This document shows positions 1 through 8,912 of a stretch of DNA of 47,256 nt, piece after piece; positions within the stretch are counted from its first letter, which is position 1; each line of letters opens with the position of its first letter. The DNA lies in the NCBI GenBank assembly GCA_900318195.1, contig ONJR01000039.1, forward strand, positions 1 through 47,256, in the 5' to 3' direction. The notes beneath the pieces are model-generated. The model worked only from the letters and a program-made list of their open reading frames with translations. It ran no database searches and was not told where the DNA came from. The position numbers and the translations under genes are program-made. The stretch is from an uncultured Planctomycetota bacterium. GTDB taxonomy: Bacteria; Planctomycetota; Planctomycetia; Pirellulales; Thermoguttaceae.

Positions 1-1
1 C

Positions 2-1033
2 GGATACGTTCAGAGGATTTACGAAGCGATTGAAAAGCGTGGCTGGCTCGATTCGACTCTCTTCATACTCAGCGCCGACCACGGCGGAACACCGCAAGGG
101 AGCCACGGAGGATGGACCGACGCCGAAAAGTACATTATTTTCGCCGCCACCGGACCGGGCGTCATTAAAGGAAGCGTTGGAGAAATGGGCGTCCGCGATA
201 TTTCGTCCGTCGTCCTGTATGCGCTAGGTTTGGGCGATAAGCAGCCCGAAACATGGACCTCGCGCGTACCGCACGGACTCTTTAAAGGCGCGCCGAACAT
301 GGAGCGCCCGCAATACGTTCTCAAGCCCGCCTTCGCGCACCGCGAACACGCAACGACCGCTACCCCGACGGGCGACGACTCGATTCCCGCCATACTCGGT
401 AAAGATCGTGTCTACGCGTACTTCACCTTCGACGGCGACGCCAAGGACGCGCTCGGAAAAGTTGAGACGACGACTCACGGCAAACTCTATTTCGTCGACG
501 GCTACTTTGGCAAAGCGGCGTCCTTCGACGACGGGTACGTTACGCTCGCTAATATGAAGCCTGGTAAATCTAGTTTCTCCGTCGCATTCTGGATGAAGAC
601 TCCCGGGGTGGACGACGATCCCTGTATTATTTCCAATAAGAATTGGAACGACGGTCGCGGACCAGGTTTCGTGATCTCGCTACGCGCGGCGGACACGAAA
701 TTCAACGTTGGCAACAAATTGGAACGTATGGATTATGTCGCGCAACTGCCGTTCGACTATACGACTGGTTGGGTGTACGTCGTCTATGTTGTCGATCGCG
801 AGAACAATCTGGTTAAATATTCTTACGACTTCAGTCCGTTCGACGACGACGGTATTCCCGGCTCCTTGAAAAGCGCCGATTTTTCCGTTGGCGACTCGGT
901 CAATATTGGTCAGGACGGAACCGGAAAATATCGCGCGCCTCTTAGCGCCACATTAGACGAAGTTCTCATTATTGACGGAGTGTTGACGGACGAGGACGTC
1001 GCGAAACTCAAGAAGGCGTACCAAGCGCGTTAA
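2..1033 (+). CDS. Alkaline-phosphatase-fold hydrolase fused to a LamG domain (5' partial)
   Basis: The reading frame is open from the window edge, so the N-terminus is missing. The first ~75 residues carry SADHGG followed by GSHGGW. These are the C-terminal metal-binding motifs of the alkaline phosphatase superfamily (type I phosphodiesterases, sulfatases, phosphoglycerate mutase iPGM). From about residue 135 to the end the sequence reads as a concanavalin-A-like LamG domain (YFTFDGDAKDALG, SFSVAFWMKTP, a closing LDEVLIIDGVLTDEDV), which is typical of carbohydrate or surface binding. I infer an exported hydrolase acting on phosphate or sulfate esters; the substrate cannot be read. The next gene starts 138 bases downstream after a terminator, so this gene ends its transcript. 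Confidence 0.8.
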   Translation, partial: GYVQRIYEAIEKRGWLDSTLFILSADHGGTPQGSHGGWTDAEKYIIFAATGPGVIKGSVGEMGVRDISSVVLYALGLGDKQPETWTSRVPHGLFKGAPNMERPQYVLKPAFAHREHATTATPTGDDSIPAILGKDRVYAYFTFDGDAKDALGKVETTTHGKLYFVDGYFGKAASFDDGYVTLANMKPGKSSFSVAFWMKTPGVDDDPCIISNKNWNDGRGPGFVISLRAADTKFNVGNKLERMDYVAQLPFDYTTGWVYVVYVVDRENNLVKYSYDFSPFDDDGIPGSLKSADFSVGDSVNIGQDGTGKYRAPLSATLDEVLIIDGVLTDEDVAKLKKAYQAR

Positions 1034-1071
1034 TTTCGATACTGCGAGTTCACCGCACAAGTCTGAACGAG

Positions 1072-1100
1072 GGCGCTCTTGTCTTACAAGGGCGCCTTTT
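1072..1100 (+). terminator. Intrinsic terminator after the phosphatase/LamG gene
   Basis: An 11-bp stem (1072-1082 with 1086-1096, one G-U pair) has a three-base loop and is followed directly by four T. Confidence 0.75.
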
Positions 1101-1171
1101 CATTTGTGCGAGCGCGATACAATGATGGTAGTCTTGGAGAATTCACTATTCGTTGACCTGAGGAACGTCCT

Positions 1172-1975
1172 ATGATTAGTCTGAAAAACGTAACATATTC
1201 CTATGGCGCCGGTAAACCGCGCGTTCTAGAGAACGTCTCTCTTGAAATACCTGCAGGCAGCTTTTCTTCTGTAATCGGTCCGAACGGCGGCGGTAAATCG
1301 ACGCTCGTTAAGCTAATCCTAGGACTCCTTAAGCCAGACGTCGGCGAAGTCTGGCTATTCGGCGAAGAGCCCGAAAAGTCGCGTTATCGCGTCGGGTACG
1401 CGCCGCAGCAGGCGCGCGTTGATTTTCGGTTTCCGATTAGCGTCTTGGACGTCGTGCTCGTCGGTCGTTTTGGCGCGCCGAGTTCTGGCGCGTCGCATTT
1501 TCGATTTAATAAGAGCGATCGCGAACTAGCGCTGGCGGCGCTTGATCGTATGGGGATCGCGGAACTCAGTAAGAAGTCGTTCGGCGATCTTTCCGGCGGT
1601 CAACGTCAGCGCGTCCTTATAGCGCGCGCGCTGTGCGGCGATCCCGACTTGCTAGCCTTGGACGAACCGACGAATAATATGGATCCGTCGAGCGCCGAAC
1701 ATTTTTATGATTTGCTCGAAGACTTGAATCGAAGGGTTTCAATCCTTATTGTCTCGCACGATCTCGGGGTCGTCTCCGGCTTGGTCGACAGCGTGATTTG
1801 TGTTAATCGCGACGTCAGGGTGCATCCAACGACGGAGTTGGACGGCGCTTTGATTCGCGACCTTTATCATAGCGACGTTCGACTCGTTCGACACGACCAC
1901 CGGTGTAGCGAATCTGGACATAGCGTTCATCACTGCGATCACGAAGCGCATTGCCATTGTCCGGAATCCGACTAG
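1172..1975 (+). CDS. Zn/Mn-type ABC transporter ATP-binding protein (ZnuC-like) with His/Cys tail
   Basis: This is an ABC ATPase of 267 residues. Walker A GPNGGGKST lies at 36-44, signature LSGGQRQR at 140-147, Walker B LLALDEP at 160-166 and the H-loop His at 196. Overall sequence is closest to the ZnuC/MntB/TroB family that powers zinc or manganese import. The last ~25 residues (241-264) hold eight His and four Cys, an unusual tail likely to bind metal. AGGA at 1161-1164 sits seven bases before the ATG. No permease or periplasmic metal-binding protein lies beside it, so its partners must be elsewhere. The neighbour ahcY is functionally unrelated. The ATPase assignment is certain; the metal substrate is inferred. 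Confidence 0.85.
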   Translation: MISLKNVTYSYGAGKPRVLENVSLEIPAGSFSSVIGPNGGGKSTLVKLILGLLKPDVGEVWLFGEEPEKSRYRVGYAPQQARVDFRFPISVLDVVLVGRFGAPSSGASHFRFNKSDRELALAALDRMGIAELSKKSFGDLSGGQRQRVLIARALCGDPDLLALDEPTNNMDPSSAEHFYDLLEDLNRRVSILIVSHDLGVVSGLVDSVICVNRDVRVHPTTELDGALIRDLYHSDVRLVRHDHRCSESGHSVHHCDHEAHCHCPESD

Positions 1976-2008
1976 CGCCTATCCCCTGGTCGATTGTCGT
2001 CGACGAGG

Positions 2009-2014
2009 TATAAT
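2009..2014 (+). promoter_or_regulatory. -10-like TATAAT upstream of ahcY
   Basis: A perfect TATAAT lies 61 bases before the ahcY start, but no good -35 hexamer is seen at 16-18 bases. The leader does not resemble a SAH riboswitch. Confidence 0.35.
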
Positions 2015-2074
2015 ATTGAGACCGCTGGGCGCGCGCCGAGCGGCGACACGACACAATTAAGGAGCGTTTGTAAA

Positions 2075-3385
2075 ATGAGTGAAAAACTGCCGTATAAAGT
2101 AGCCGATATGTCCCTTGCCGATTGGGGACGTAAAGAAATCATGCTCGCGGAAAACGAGATGCCAGGTCTCATGGCGTTACGTGAGAAATACGCGTCCGAG
2201 CAGCCGCTTAAGGGCGCGCGTATCGGCGGTAGTCTGCACATGACGATTCAGACGGCGGTCTTAATCGAAACGTTGCGCGCGCTCGGCGCCGAGGTTGCCT
2301 GGGCTAGTTGCAATAAGTTCTCGACGCAAGATCACGCGGCGGCGGCGATCGCGGCGACCGGGGTTCCCGTCTACGCTTGGAAAGGCGAGACGGACGAAGA
2401 ATACGACTGGTGCACAGAACAGACGATCGTCTTTCCCGACGGCAAGCCGCTGAATATGATCGTCGACGACGGCGGCGATCTCACGCTCATGATTCATAAG
2501 CCGCAATTTGCCGATCTTGTCGGCGGCGTCCGCGGCATAACCGAAGAGACGACGACAGGCGTGCATCGTCTTTATCAGATGCACGCGCGCGGCGAGCTCA
2601 AAATTCCAGCGATTAACGTAAACGACAGCGTTACGAAGAGTAAGTTTGACAATCTTTACGGGTGTCGCGAGTCCCTTGCGGACGGTATTAAGCGCGCAAC
2701 CGACGTTATGGTCGCCGGCAAGGTGGTAGTGGTGGCTGGTTACGGAGACGTCGGCAAGGGTTGCGCGGCGTCAATGCGCTCATATGGCGCGCGTGTTTTG
2801 ATTACGGAAATCGATCCGATTTGCGCGCTTCAAGCGGCAATGGAAGGCTACGAAGTTACCACAATGGACGACGCGTGCGAGCGCGGCAATATTTTCGTAA
2901 CGACAACCGGATGTTGCGATATTATTTCCGCCGAGCAAATGTCGAGAATGCCGAACGACGCGATCGTGTGCAATATTGGGCACTTCGATTGCGAAATTGA
3001 CGTCGCAGGTCTAGAAGCGTATCCAGGCGTCGTCAAGACGCAAATCAAACCGCTCGTTGATCGCTATACGTTCCCCGAGACGGGGCGCTCTATTCTGTTG
3101 CTCGCGGAAGGTCGACTCGTTAATCTTGGCTGCGCCACGGGGCATCCGTCCTTCGTTATGTCAAATTCCTTTACGAACCAGGTTCTCGCGCAGATCGCGT
3201 TATGGACGGAACCGGAGAAGTATCCGCTCGGCGTCCATCTACTGCCGAAAAAGCTCGACGAAGAAGTCGCTCGTCTGCATCTCGCGAAGCTGGGCGTGAA
3301 GCTGTCAACTCTCACTCAAAAACAAGCGGACTACCTAGGCGTGCCCGTCGAAGGTCCATTCAAGCCAGAATTCTATCGCTATTAA
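2075..3385 (+). CDS. ahcY: Adenosylhomocysteinase
   Basis: The enzyme hydrolyses S-adenosylhomocysteine to adenosine and homocysteine, clearing the product inhibitor of methyltransferases; it is cytoplasmic and NAD-dependent. The 436 residues match the family's usual length. The N-terminus ([13 protein letters not shown]), the NAD-binding glycine motif (AGYGDVGKG) and the C-terminal KPEFYRY are all characteristic. The ATG at 2075 was chosen because AAGGAG (2059-2064) precedes it and the family's N-terminal motif begins just after; an in-frame ATG at 1994 would add 27 unrelated residues. The plus-strand genes that follow (DUF1015, hisH) are not known partners. Confidence 0.97.
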   Translation: MSEKLPYKVADMSLADWGRKEIMLAENEMPGLMALREKYASEQPLKGARIGGSLHMTIQTAVLIETLRALGAEVAWASCNKFSTQDHAAAAIAATGVPVYAWKGETDEEYDWCTEQTIVFPDGKPLNMIVDDGGDLTLMIHKPQFADLVGGVRGITEETTTGVHRLYQMHARGELKIPAINVNDSVTKSKFDNLYGCRESLADGIKRATDVMVAGKVVVVAGYGDVGKGCAASMRSYGARVLITEIDPICALQAAMEGYEVTTMDDACERGNIFVTTTGCCDIISAEQMSRMPNDAIVCNIGHFDCEIDVAGLEAYPGVVKTQIKPLVDRYTFPETGRSILLLAEGRLVNLGCATGHPSFVMSNSFTNQVLAQIALWTEPEKYPLGVHLLPKKLDEEVARLHLAKLGVKLSTLTQKQADYLGVPVEGPFKPEFYRY

Positions 3386-3455
3386 TTCCCATGCTCGCGC
3401 GCGAACAAGATCGTGTGTTCGCGCGCGACTTGCTGCGACTTTAAGGAGTCTCCCC

Positions 3456-4766
3456 GTGCCAAATATTCAGCCTTTCCAAGGATTACGTTACAATCTAGCG
3501 CAAGTCGGTTCTCTTAGCGACGTGGTCGCGCCGCCCTACGACGTTATCAGTCCCGAAGAGCAGGACGAACTATACGCCAAACACCCTAATAACGTCGTAC
3601 GGCTTATTCTCAATAAGATCCAGCCTGGCGTCGACGACGAGATCAACAATCGCTACACGCGAAGCGCGCGCGAGCTTAAAGATTGGAAAGCGTCCGGCGT
3701 GCTGGTTAAGGAACCGCGTCCGTCCCTCTACGTTTATCATCAGATCTTTACCGCTCAGGGTAAAGAGTACACTCGCAAGGGCTTCATGTGCGGTTGCGAA
3801 GCGACTCCTTTTGGAGAAGGCATGGTCTTTCCGCATGAATTGACGATGAGCGGTCCGAAAGCCGATCGCCTTATGCTAACGACGACGTGCAAAACGAATT
3901 TTAGCCAGATTTTCGGGCTCTATCCCGACGCGGACAACGAAGTCCAAAATATCCTCGAATCCGCGATCATTGGTATGACCCCTCTTGAAGCGACCGATAA
4001 GAACGGCGTTTTGAACCGAATGTGGATAGTCGACGACCAAGAGGTTATCGCGAAGGTCGTTGAGCTCATGGGCCCGAAGCCGATCTTTATTGCCGACGGG
4101 CACCATCGTTATGAAACGGCGTGCAATTACCGTAAGCAGTTGCGCGAGCAGGGCGTCCTGACGACGGATCATCCAGCGAATCATGTGCTCATGGTTTGCG
4201 TCGCGATGGAAGATCCCGGGCTGATTGTTCTCCCGACGCATCGCCTTTTCCGCAATGTGCCCGAGTTCACGCAAGCCGATTTGCATGAGAAATTGGGCGA
4301 ATACTTCCGAATTTCTACGGTCGGCGAGGGCGTGAACGTTGCGCGTAAGGCGTGGGCGCTCATTGAAATGCAGAACGACCAGGGTACGATGGCGCTCTTT
4401 ACGGCAAAAGACGGTAAGTGGAATCTCATTCAGCTTACGGACAAGGGGCGCGAGAAGATGGCGGAGGTAGCCGCCGATCATCATCCTGAATGGCGTGAAC
4501 TTGGCGTCGCCGTACTGCACAGCCTCGTGATCGACACGCTATTGGGATTGAAAGGGCACGATAAGCCGAAGTACGTGCACGACGTCGCCGAAGTGGAGGC
4601 GGATCTCAAGGGAACTGACGAGCGTTTTCCGCTCGCCGCGCTTGTTATGCCGGCGACCGTACAGCAGATTCAAGAGCTTAGCATGGTGCGCGAGCGAATG
4701 CCCGCTAAGAGTACGTACTTCTACCCGAAGCTAATAACCGGCTTCGTCTTTAAACCGCTTGAATAA
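3456..4766 (+). CDS. DUF1015 family protein
   Basis: This 436-residue protein belongs to DUF1015 (COG4198), judged by the N-terminal block beginning MPNIQPFQGLRYN, the VVAPPYDVIS segment and the central ADGHHRYETA motif, which recalls the ParB/Srx-type DGHHR loop. No biochemical role is established that I can apply with confidence. The start is GTG with AAGGAG at 3443-3448. It lies 70 bases after ahcY and 33 bases before hisH, so it may be co-transcribed with either. It has no signal peptide or membrane segment and is presumably cytoplasmic. Confidence 0.85.
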   Translation: MPNIQPFQGLRYNLAQVGSLSDVVAPPYDVISPEEQDELYAKHPNNVVRLILNKIQPGVDDEINNRYTRSARELKDWKASGVLVKEPRPSLYVYHQIFTAQGKEYTRKGFMCGCEATPFGEGMVFPHELTMSGPKADRLMLTTTCKTNFSQIFGLYPDADNEVQNILESAIIGMTPLEATDKNGVLNRMWIVDDQEVIAKVVELMGPKPIFIADGHHRYETACNYRKQLREQGVLTTDHPANHVLMVCVAMEDPGLIVLPTHRLFRNVPEFTQADLHEKLGEYFRISTVGEGVNVARKAWALIEMQNDQGTMALFTAKDGKWNLIQLTDKGREKMAEVAADHHPEWRELGVAVLHSLVIDTLLGLKGHDKPKYVHDVAEVEADLKGTDERFPLAALVMPATVQQIQELSMVRERMPAKSTYFYPKLITGFVFKPLE

Positions 4767-4799
4767 TCGTCCGCAGTATGCGCTCGAAGAGAGATTGAT

Positions 4800-5411
4800 A
4801 TGATCGCAATTATCGATTATGGAATGGGGAATCTGCGCAGCGTTCAAAAGGCGTTCGAGCGACTTGGCGTCGACGCGACGATAACCGCAGATCGCAATAC
4901 AGTTGAGCGCGCCGATAGGGTCGTTTTACCGGGCGTCGGCGCGATCGCCGATATGATATCGGAACTTAAATCGTCGAAACTGATCGACGTTGTGATTAAG
5001 ACGATCGAGTCGGGTAAGCCGTTTTTAGGTATCTGCCTAGGATTCCAGGCGCTCTTTGAAAGGAGCGAGGAGAATGGCGGTACGGAGTGTCTTGGACTCT
5101 TCCCGGGCGAAGTCAAGCGCTTTCCAGAGTCTCCTGAGTACGTTGTTCCGCATATGGGGTGGAACGATTTGACGTTCCATCAGTCTGAGGTTCCGATTTA
5201 TCGCGGTTTCAATCCGACGGACTACGTGTACTTTGTTCATTCGTATTACGTAGCTCCCGACGACGCGTCTCTAATTGCGACGACGACCAATTACGATAAC
5301 GTCGACTTCTGCTCCTCGATCGCGCGCGGCGCCGTCTTTGGCGTTCAGTTTCATCCTGAGAAGAGCCAGGACGTCGGGCTCAGGATGCTGAAAAATTTCG
5401 CAGAGCTTTAA
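4800..5411 (+). CDS. hisH: Imidazole glycerol phosphate synthase, glutamine amidotransferase subunit
   Basis: HisH releases ammonia from glutamine and passes it to HisF, which makes imidazole glycerol phosphate and AICAR in histidine synthesis. The sequence has the class I amidotransferase signature GICLGFQ with the nucleophile Cys at 79 and the His-Glu pair in QFHPEK (185 and 187). The 203-residue length is normal. The N-terminus IAIIDYGMGNLRSV is typical of HisH. HisF and the other his genes are not in the window, so the pathway is dispersed. Confidence 0.96.
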   Translation: MIAIIDYGMGNLRSVQKAFERLGVDATITADRNTVERADRVVLPGVGAIADMISELKSSKLIDVVIKTIESGKPFLGICLGFQALFERSEENGGTECLGLFPGEVKRFPESPEYVVPHMGWNDLTFHQSEVPIYRGFNPTDYVYFVHSYYVAPDDASLIATTTNYDNVDFCSSIARGAVFGVQFHPEKSQDVGLRMLKNFAEL

Positions 5412-5470
5412 ATATTCGACTCGCGTTCGGGTCGTAATCTTGGGTTCATGCTAGGAAGGATTAGAGTACA

Positions 5471-5701
5471 ATGCCGATCTACGAATACAAATGCGATAAG
5501 TGCGGCGCCGATTTTGAAGCGCTTGTGCGCAATTCAGAATCGCGCCCGGAATGTCCGGAATGTCAGTCGAAGACGGTTACGCGCCGTATGAGCGCGCCGT
5601 CTACCCACGCGTCCGGTTCCTCTTCCGAGACTCCGTGTGGCGCCGACTGCGGCGGTCATGCGCATTCCTGCGGTTGTCACGGCGCGTGCTGTTGCCACTA
5701 G
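5471..5701 (+). CDS. FmdB-family zinc ribbon protein
   Basis: The 76-residue protein opens MPIYEYKCDKCG and has a second Cys pair, CPEC, forming the one-knuckle zinc ribbon of the FmdB (putative regulatory protein) family. The last 30 residues are unusually rich in Cys, His and Gly, which may bind extra metal. AAGGA at 5457-5461 supports the start. It follows hisH by 59 bases and ends at a hairpin. The function is unknown beyond likely metal or nucleic-acid binding. Confidence 0.85.
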   Translation: MPIYEYKCDKCGADFEALVRNSESRPECPECQSKTVTRRMSAPSTHASGSSSETPCGADCGGHAHSCGCHGACCCH

Positions 5702-5732
5702 GCGTTAGACGCAAGGAAAGAGATAACATAGA

Positions 5733-5769
5733 AAACGGTCGCGCTTCCATGACGGAGACGCGACCGTTT
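5733..5769. terminator. Bidirectional terminator between the FmdB-type gene and the Rpn gene
   Basis: An 11-bp perfect inverted repeat (5733-5743 with 5759-5769) lies between convergent genes. The T-run is better on the minus strand. Confidence 0.6.
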
Positions 5770-5825
5770 AACGTTTGAACTGGAAACCTATTCGACGGTT
5801 GCGAAGGGACGTCGCGCGATGGAAG

Positions 5826-6215
5826 CTACCTTCCAAGCGCCGTCGCCGCGTTAATTTCAGCTTGAGTTATACCGAGCGGCTGGAATTGCGGCGAGTTGAG
5901 AAGACTGTCCGCTGTGAACGAGAGCAGTAACCCGCCTATCATTTGTACGCGCTCTTCTGCTCGCGTTTCGTCTCGCACTTCGTCGCGCACCTCGTCTCGC
6001 ACTTCGTCGCGCACCTCGTCTCGCACTTCGTCGCGCACTTCGTCTCGCACTTCGTCGCGCACCTCGTCTCGCACTTCGTCGCGCACCTCGTCTCGCACTT
6101 CGTCGCGCACCTCGTCTCGCACTTCGTCGCGCATTTTGTCTCGTACTTCGTCGCGCACCTCGTCTATTAACAAAGCCCGCATTTCCCTGCGGATTTCTTC
6201 CATAATGTCGCTCAT
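5826..6215 (-). CDS. Probable internal translation product (C-terminal Rpn module)
   Basis: Inside the Rpn gene, in frame, an ATG at 6215 (residue M219) is preceded by a perfect AGGAG (6224-6228) with eight bases between. It would give a 129-residue protein consisting only of the helical DEVR region and the conserved C-terminus, without the nuclease core. In E. coli Rpn loci the C-terminal part is made from an internal start and neutralises the full-length protein. I infer the same here by position and signal strength; expression is not shown by sequence alone. Confidence 0.5.
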   Translation of the reverse strand: MSDIMEEIRREMRALLIDEVRDEVRDKMRDEVRDEVRDEVRDEVRDEVRDEVRDEVRDEVRDEVRDEVRDEVRDEVRDEVRDETRAEERVQMIGGLLLSFTADSLLNSPQFQPLGITQAEINAATALGR

Positions 6216-6869
6216 TTGTTTTGCTCCTGGATGTTTTTTGCAGTATGCGGCAGGTACGGCGAGGGATTCAAAATGCATTTCCTTGGGATTAGGCGTTCTC
6301 AAATCCGCCATTAGCCAGCCTCGCGGGTCGTTGCCGTTGTACTGGACGTTTACGTATTGAATGTGTAGACCGTCGTCAAATTTTTCACCGTCGTCTGTGA
6401 AGAATCTCTCGACATTTCGATATGGGCGTCCCTTGCATAGGTAACCTTTTTCTGTAATGAGGAAGAACCAGGTCTCAGGTATATCCGTGAATTCTTCTCC
6501 GCGCTTAAGTATGTGCCAGTCGATAGCGCTTAGATTGAACCGCACGCGTTTAGGTTCCGCGCCCCGATTGTCGCGCTGAATCTCTATATTGTAAAATCTA
6601 TTCTCGGCGTCTTTGGCGAAGACGTCAAGGCACACGCCGCGACCTAGCGGATTCACGTATTCGCGTTGAGTCTGGAAATCGACAACCTCGATATCGTCCC
6701 GCTCCATGAGCGTTCGAATGATATCTTGGACGCCGGAACGGTTGTCTCTCAGTACGGCGCGCATAAAAATGTCGTCAAGTAGGGTGAAACGTTTCATGCG
6801 TTCGCGATCAATAACCAGGTTGCCTTGCTCGTCCTGGTTAAGTACCGGTTCGTTTTTGTCTGTAGCCAT
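5826..6869 (-). CDS. Rpn-family PD-(D/E)XK nuclease/putative transposase with DEVR repeat
   Basis: This is a 347-residue member of the recombination-promoting nuclease (Rpn) / PD-(D/E)XK transposase family, PDDEXK_2-like subgroup. The catalytic core is seen as D82 (CLDVFAKD) and E96-I-Q98 (YNIEIQ), preceded by the usual N-terminal block (RFTLLDDIFMRAVL). Family members are DNA endonucleases linked to horizontal transfer, and some act as toxins in phage defence. Residues ~236-303 are a tetrapeptide repeat: thirteen DEVR in a row plus two more, with one DKMR and one DETR. This predicts a long charged helix. A strong internal start at 6215 lies just before the repeat. The gene stands alone between terminator 5733-5769 and a 467-base gap. 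A TATAAT at 6929-6934 (minus) may be its -10. Confidence 0.85.
   Translation of the reverse strand: MATDKNEPVLNQDEQGNLVIDRERMKRFTLLDDIFMRAVLRDNRSGVQDIIRTLMERDDIEVVDFQTQREYVNPLGRGVCLDVFAKDAENRFYNIEIQRDNRGAEPKRVRFNLSAIDWHILKRGEEFTDIPETWFFLITEKGYLCKGRPYRNVERFFTDDGEKFDDGLHIQYVNVQYNGNDPRGWLMADLRTPNPKEMHFESLAVPAAYCKKHPGAKQMSDIMEEIRREMRALLIDEVRDEVRDKMRDEVRDEVRDEVRDEVRDEVRDEVRDEVRDEVRDEVRDEVRDEVRDEVRDEVRDETRAEERVQMIGGLLLSFTADSLLNSPQFQPLGITQAEINAATALGR
5961..6164 (-). repeat. 12-bp in-frame tandem repeat (17 units) coding DEVR
   Basis: Seventeen contiguous 12-base units encode DEVR (15 copies), DKMR and DETR. Two sequence variants mostly alternate, giving a 24-base higher-order period. Because units are multiples of three, copy-number change would preserve the frame. 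Confidence 0.95.
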
Positions 6870-7336
6870 TTATCCACTTTGGTAATGAGGGCGCCGAAAG
6901 GCGCAAGTTGAACCACGACCCGAGAGTTATTATAAACGATTTGCTTCTCGTTCGCTAGTAACGCTCGTTTTTTTATTACGAACTTTTTACCTACGCGTTC
7001 GTGAAGGGAACGCGGGATAGTAATCGTGTAATTTGTTAAAATGGGAAAGTTGTGTGTTATTTAAATATAAATCTGAAAGATCGAGCGGAGGCTTTTTTTT
7101 AGAAGAGCGCGCACGCATTGTACCGATTTGTAGCAAACGTACGCGAACGGCGCGCTCGTTACGACTTTGATAAAAAAGTTGTTCGACGCGCAACGCTGAC
7201 GTTTAACGAGCGTATTACAAAGAGATCGCTTGTACGCGCGATCTCATTGCGCGACGGTTGGAATTGTGCGCGCAATTTGATTTTTACGCGGGCATGAAGT
7301 TTGCAAGAGCGTCGTTTTTAAAGGAGACGACGCGCC
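6870..7336. other. 467-base intergenic region upstream of clpX
   Basis: No convincing gene is seen. The centre (about 6930-7110) is distinctly AT-rich compared with the surroundings. It holds a TATAAT on the minus strand (6929-6934) likely for the Rpn gene, an 8-bp inverted repeat (7222-7229 with 7238-7245), and the near-palindrome AATTG-N6-CAATT at 7262-7277, which could be an operator. AAGGAG (7321-7326) is the clpX ribosome binding site. Confidence 0.5.
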
Positions 7337-8695
7337 ATGGAAGGGGTTTTCGAGATGATCGACGAACATAATCAGGACGAATTTTCGCACGGCGACGATT
7401 CCAACGACGACCGTTCAGGCGGTAAGAAGAACGCGTACTGCTCTTTTTGTCGTAAGAATTACCGTGAAGTCGGACCGCTTGTCGAGGGTCCCGATTCCGT
7501 GTACATCTGCGGCGAGTGCGTCGATCTTTGTACGCGTATCCTCGATCAAGAGCGTCGTCGCAGGCTTGGAATTGGCGATCGCTCGCTCACGCGAGTTCCG
7601 TCTCCACGCGAACTCCGAGCGCGACTCGACGAATACGTGGTCGGTCAGGATTACGCCAAGAAGACGCTGGCGGTCGCGGTGCATAATCACTATAAGCGCG
7701 TGAACGCGATTCGCGAAATGGACGACGTCGAGCTTGGTAAATCGAATATTCTGCTCTTGGGACCGACCGGTTCCGGTAAGACGTTGCTTGCGCAGACGCT
7801 CGCAAAGACGCTTGACGTGCCCTTCGCAATAGGGGACGCGACCACCTTGACAGAAGCGGGCTACGTCGGCGAAGACGTTGAAAACCTCATCTTGAAGCTG
7901 TTGCGCGCCGCCGATTTCGACGTTGAGCTTGCGCAACGCGGCATAATATATATAGACGAAATCGACAAGATTGGTAAGACGAGTCAGAACGTTTCGATAA
8001 CGCGCGACGTTTCAGGCGAGGGCGTGCAGCAGTCGCTTCTGAAGCTTCTTGAGGGCACAATAGCGAACGTTCCTCCGCAAGGCGGACGCAAGCATCCTGA
8101 GCAGCAGTATATTCAGGTCGACACGTCGAACATCCTCTTTATTTGCGGCGGAGCGTTCGTCGGGTTGGAACAAATCGTAGAACAACGTCTTGGTAAGCGA
8201 CGTATTGGATTCGCGAATGTCGACCCGGAACGCGACGCGACCGATAAAATGCGCCGATTGAACGATCAAGCTTCAGAAGCGACTATTCTCGAACAGGTAA
8301 CCTCGGAGGATTTGTACGAGTTTGGGCTCATACCCGAGCTCGTCGGGCGGCTGCCGGTCGTCGCGTCGCTGACCCCGCTGACTGAAGACGCGCTATGCCG
8401 CGTGCTACTGGAGCCGAAGAATTCGCTCGTCAAACAGTATCAGAAGCTCTTTGCTATGGAGAATGCGGAATTGGAATTTTCGCCCGAGGCGCTGCGCGCT
8501 ATTGCCGCGACCGCTATGGGACGCCGTACCGGCGCGCGCGGGCTGCGCTCGATTATGGAAGAGATTATGCTTGAACCGATGTTTGAACTGCCCGACGTCG
8601 GCGAGGGCGCGCGCTACTATGTAACGCGCGAAATGGCGGAAGGCAAGACTCCTGTTGTCCCGTGCTCGCACGAAAAGGAGCTTAAGAGCGCGTAA
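7337..8695 (+). CDS. clpX: ATP-dependent Clp protease ATP-binding subunit ClpX
   Basis: ClpX is a hexameric AAA+ unfoldase that feeds substrates to ClpP. The N-terminal zinc-binding domain has Cys35, Cys38, Cys58 and Cys61. Walker A GPTGSGKT is at 142-149, the pore loop GYVG at 175-178 and Walker B IIYIDEID at 203-210. The C-terminal sensor-2 block is [11 protein letters not shown]. At 452 residues it is slightly longer than typical (~420) because of an acidic N-terminal extension of ~30 residues. AAGGAG lies ten bases before the ATG. clpP and tig, the usual neighbours, are absent, so ClpX is encoded alone. Confidence 0.97.
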   Translation: MEGVFEMIDEHNQDEFSHGDDSNDDRSGGKKNAYCSFCRKNYREVGPLVEGPDSVYICGECVDLCTRILDQERRRRLGIGDRSLTRVPSPRELRARLDEYVVGQDYAKKTLAVAVHNHYKRVNAIREMDDVELGKSNILLLGPTGSGKTLLAQTLAKTLDVPFAIGDATTLTEAGYVGEDVENLILKLLRAADFDVELAQRGIIYIDEIDKIGKTSQNVSITRDVSGEGVQQSLLKLLEGTIANVPPQGGRKHPEQQYIQVDTSNILFICGGAFVGLEQIVEQRLGKRRIGFANVDPERDATDKMRRLNDQASEATILEQVTSEDLYEFGLIPELVGRLPVVASLTPLTEDALCRVLLEPKNSLVKQYQKLFAMENAELEFSPEALRAIAATAMGRRTGARGLRSIMEEIMLEPMFELPDVGEGARYYVTREMAEGKTPVVPCSHEKELKSA

Positions 8696-8790
8696 TAAAA
8701 GTGAATTCAGACGAATCGGTTGGGAACCGCCGATCCTATGTCGATCGTGGACTTCATACGAGTTTTTTTGCGCGTAACGTTCGTTTTCGC

Positions 8791-8818
8791 TTGAATCATG
8801 CGGAAAAAGGACTACAAT
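8791..8818 (+). promoter_or_regulatory. Sigma-70-type promoter for the RpiB-like gene
   Basis: TTGAAT (8791-8796), 16-base spacer, TACAAT (8813-8818). The likely transcript start is ~8825, giving an ~88-base leader before the gene at 8913. Confidence 0.65.
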
Positions 8819-8912
8819 GATATTAGTCTTACAGCGGAGGTCGCGTTGGGCGGCAGATTCGCATATTTGAGACGTCTCGATAAACTGCGCACTTTATGCA
8901 AAGGAGTATTCA

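Noticed and set aside
1976..2074. SAH riboswitch before ahcY
   Set aside because: The leader is short and lacks the conserved SAH riboswitch core; only a -10-like box is seen.
5896..6360. Plus-strand open frames with SRTS or VSHFVAHL repeats opposite the Rpn gene
   Set aside because: They are mirror images of the DEVR repeat on the other strand, with no ribosome binding site or homology.
6987..7193. Small minus-strand frame in the AT-rich gap before clpX
   Set aside because: No ribosome binding site, atypical composition and no recognisable motif.
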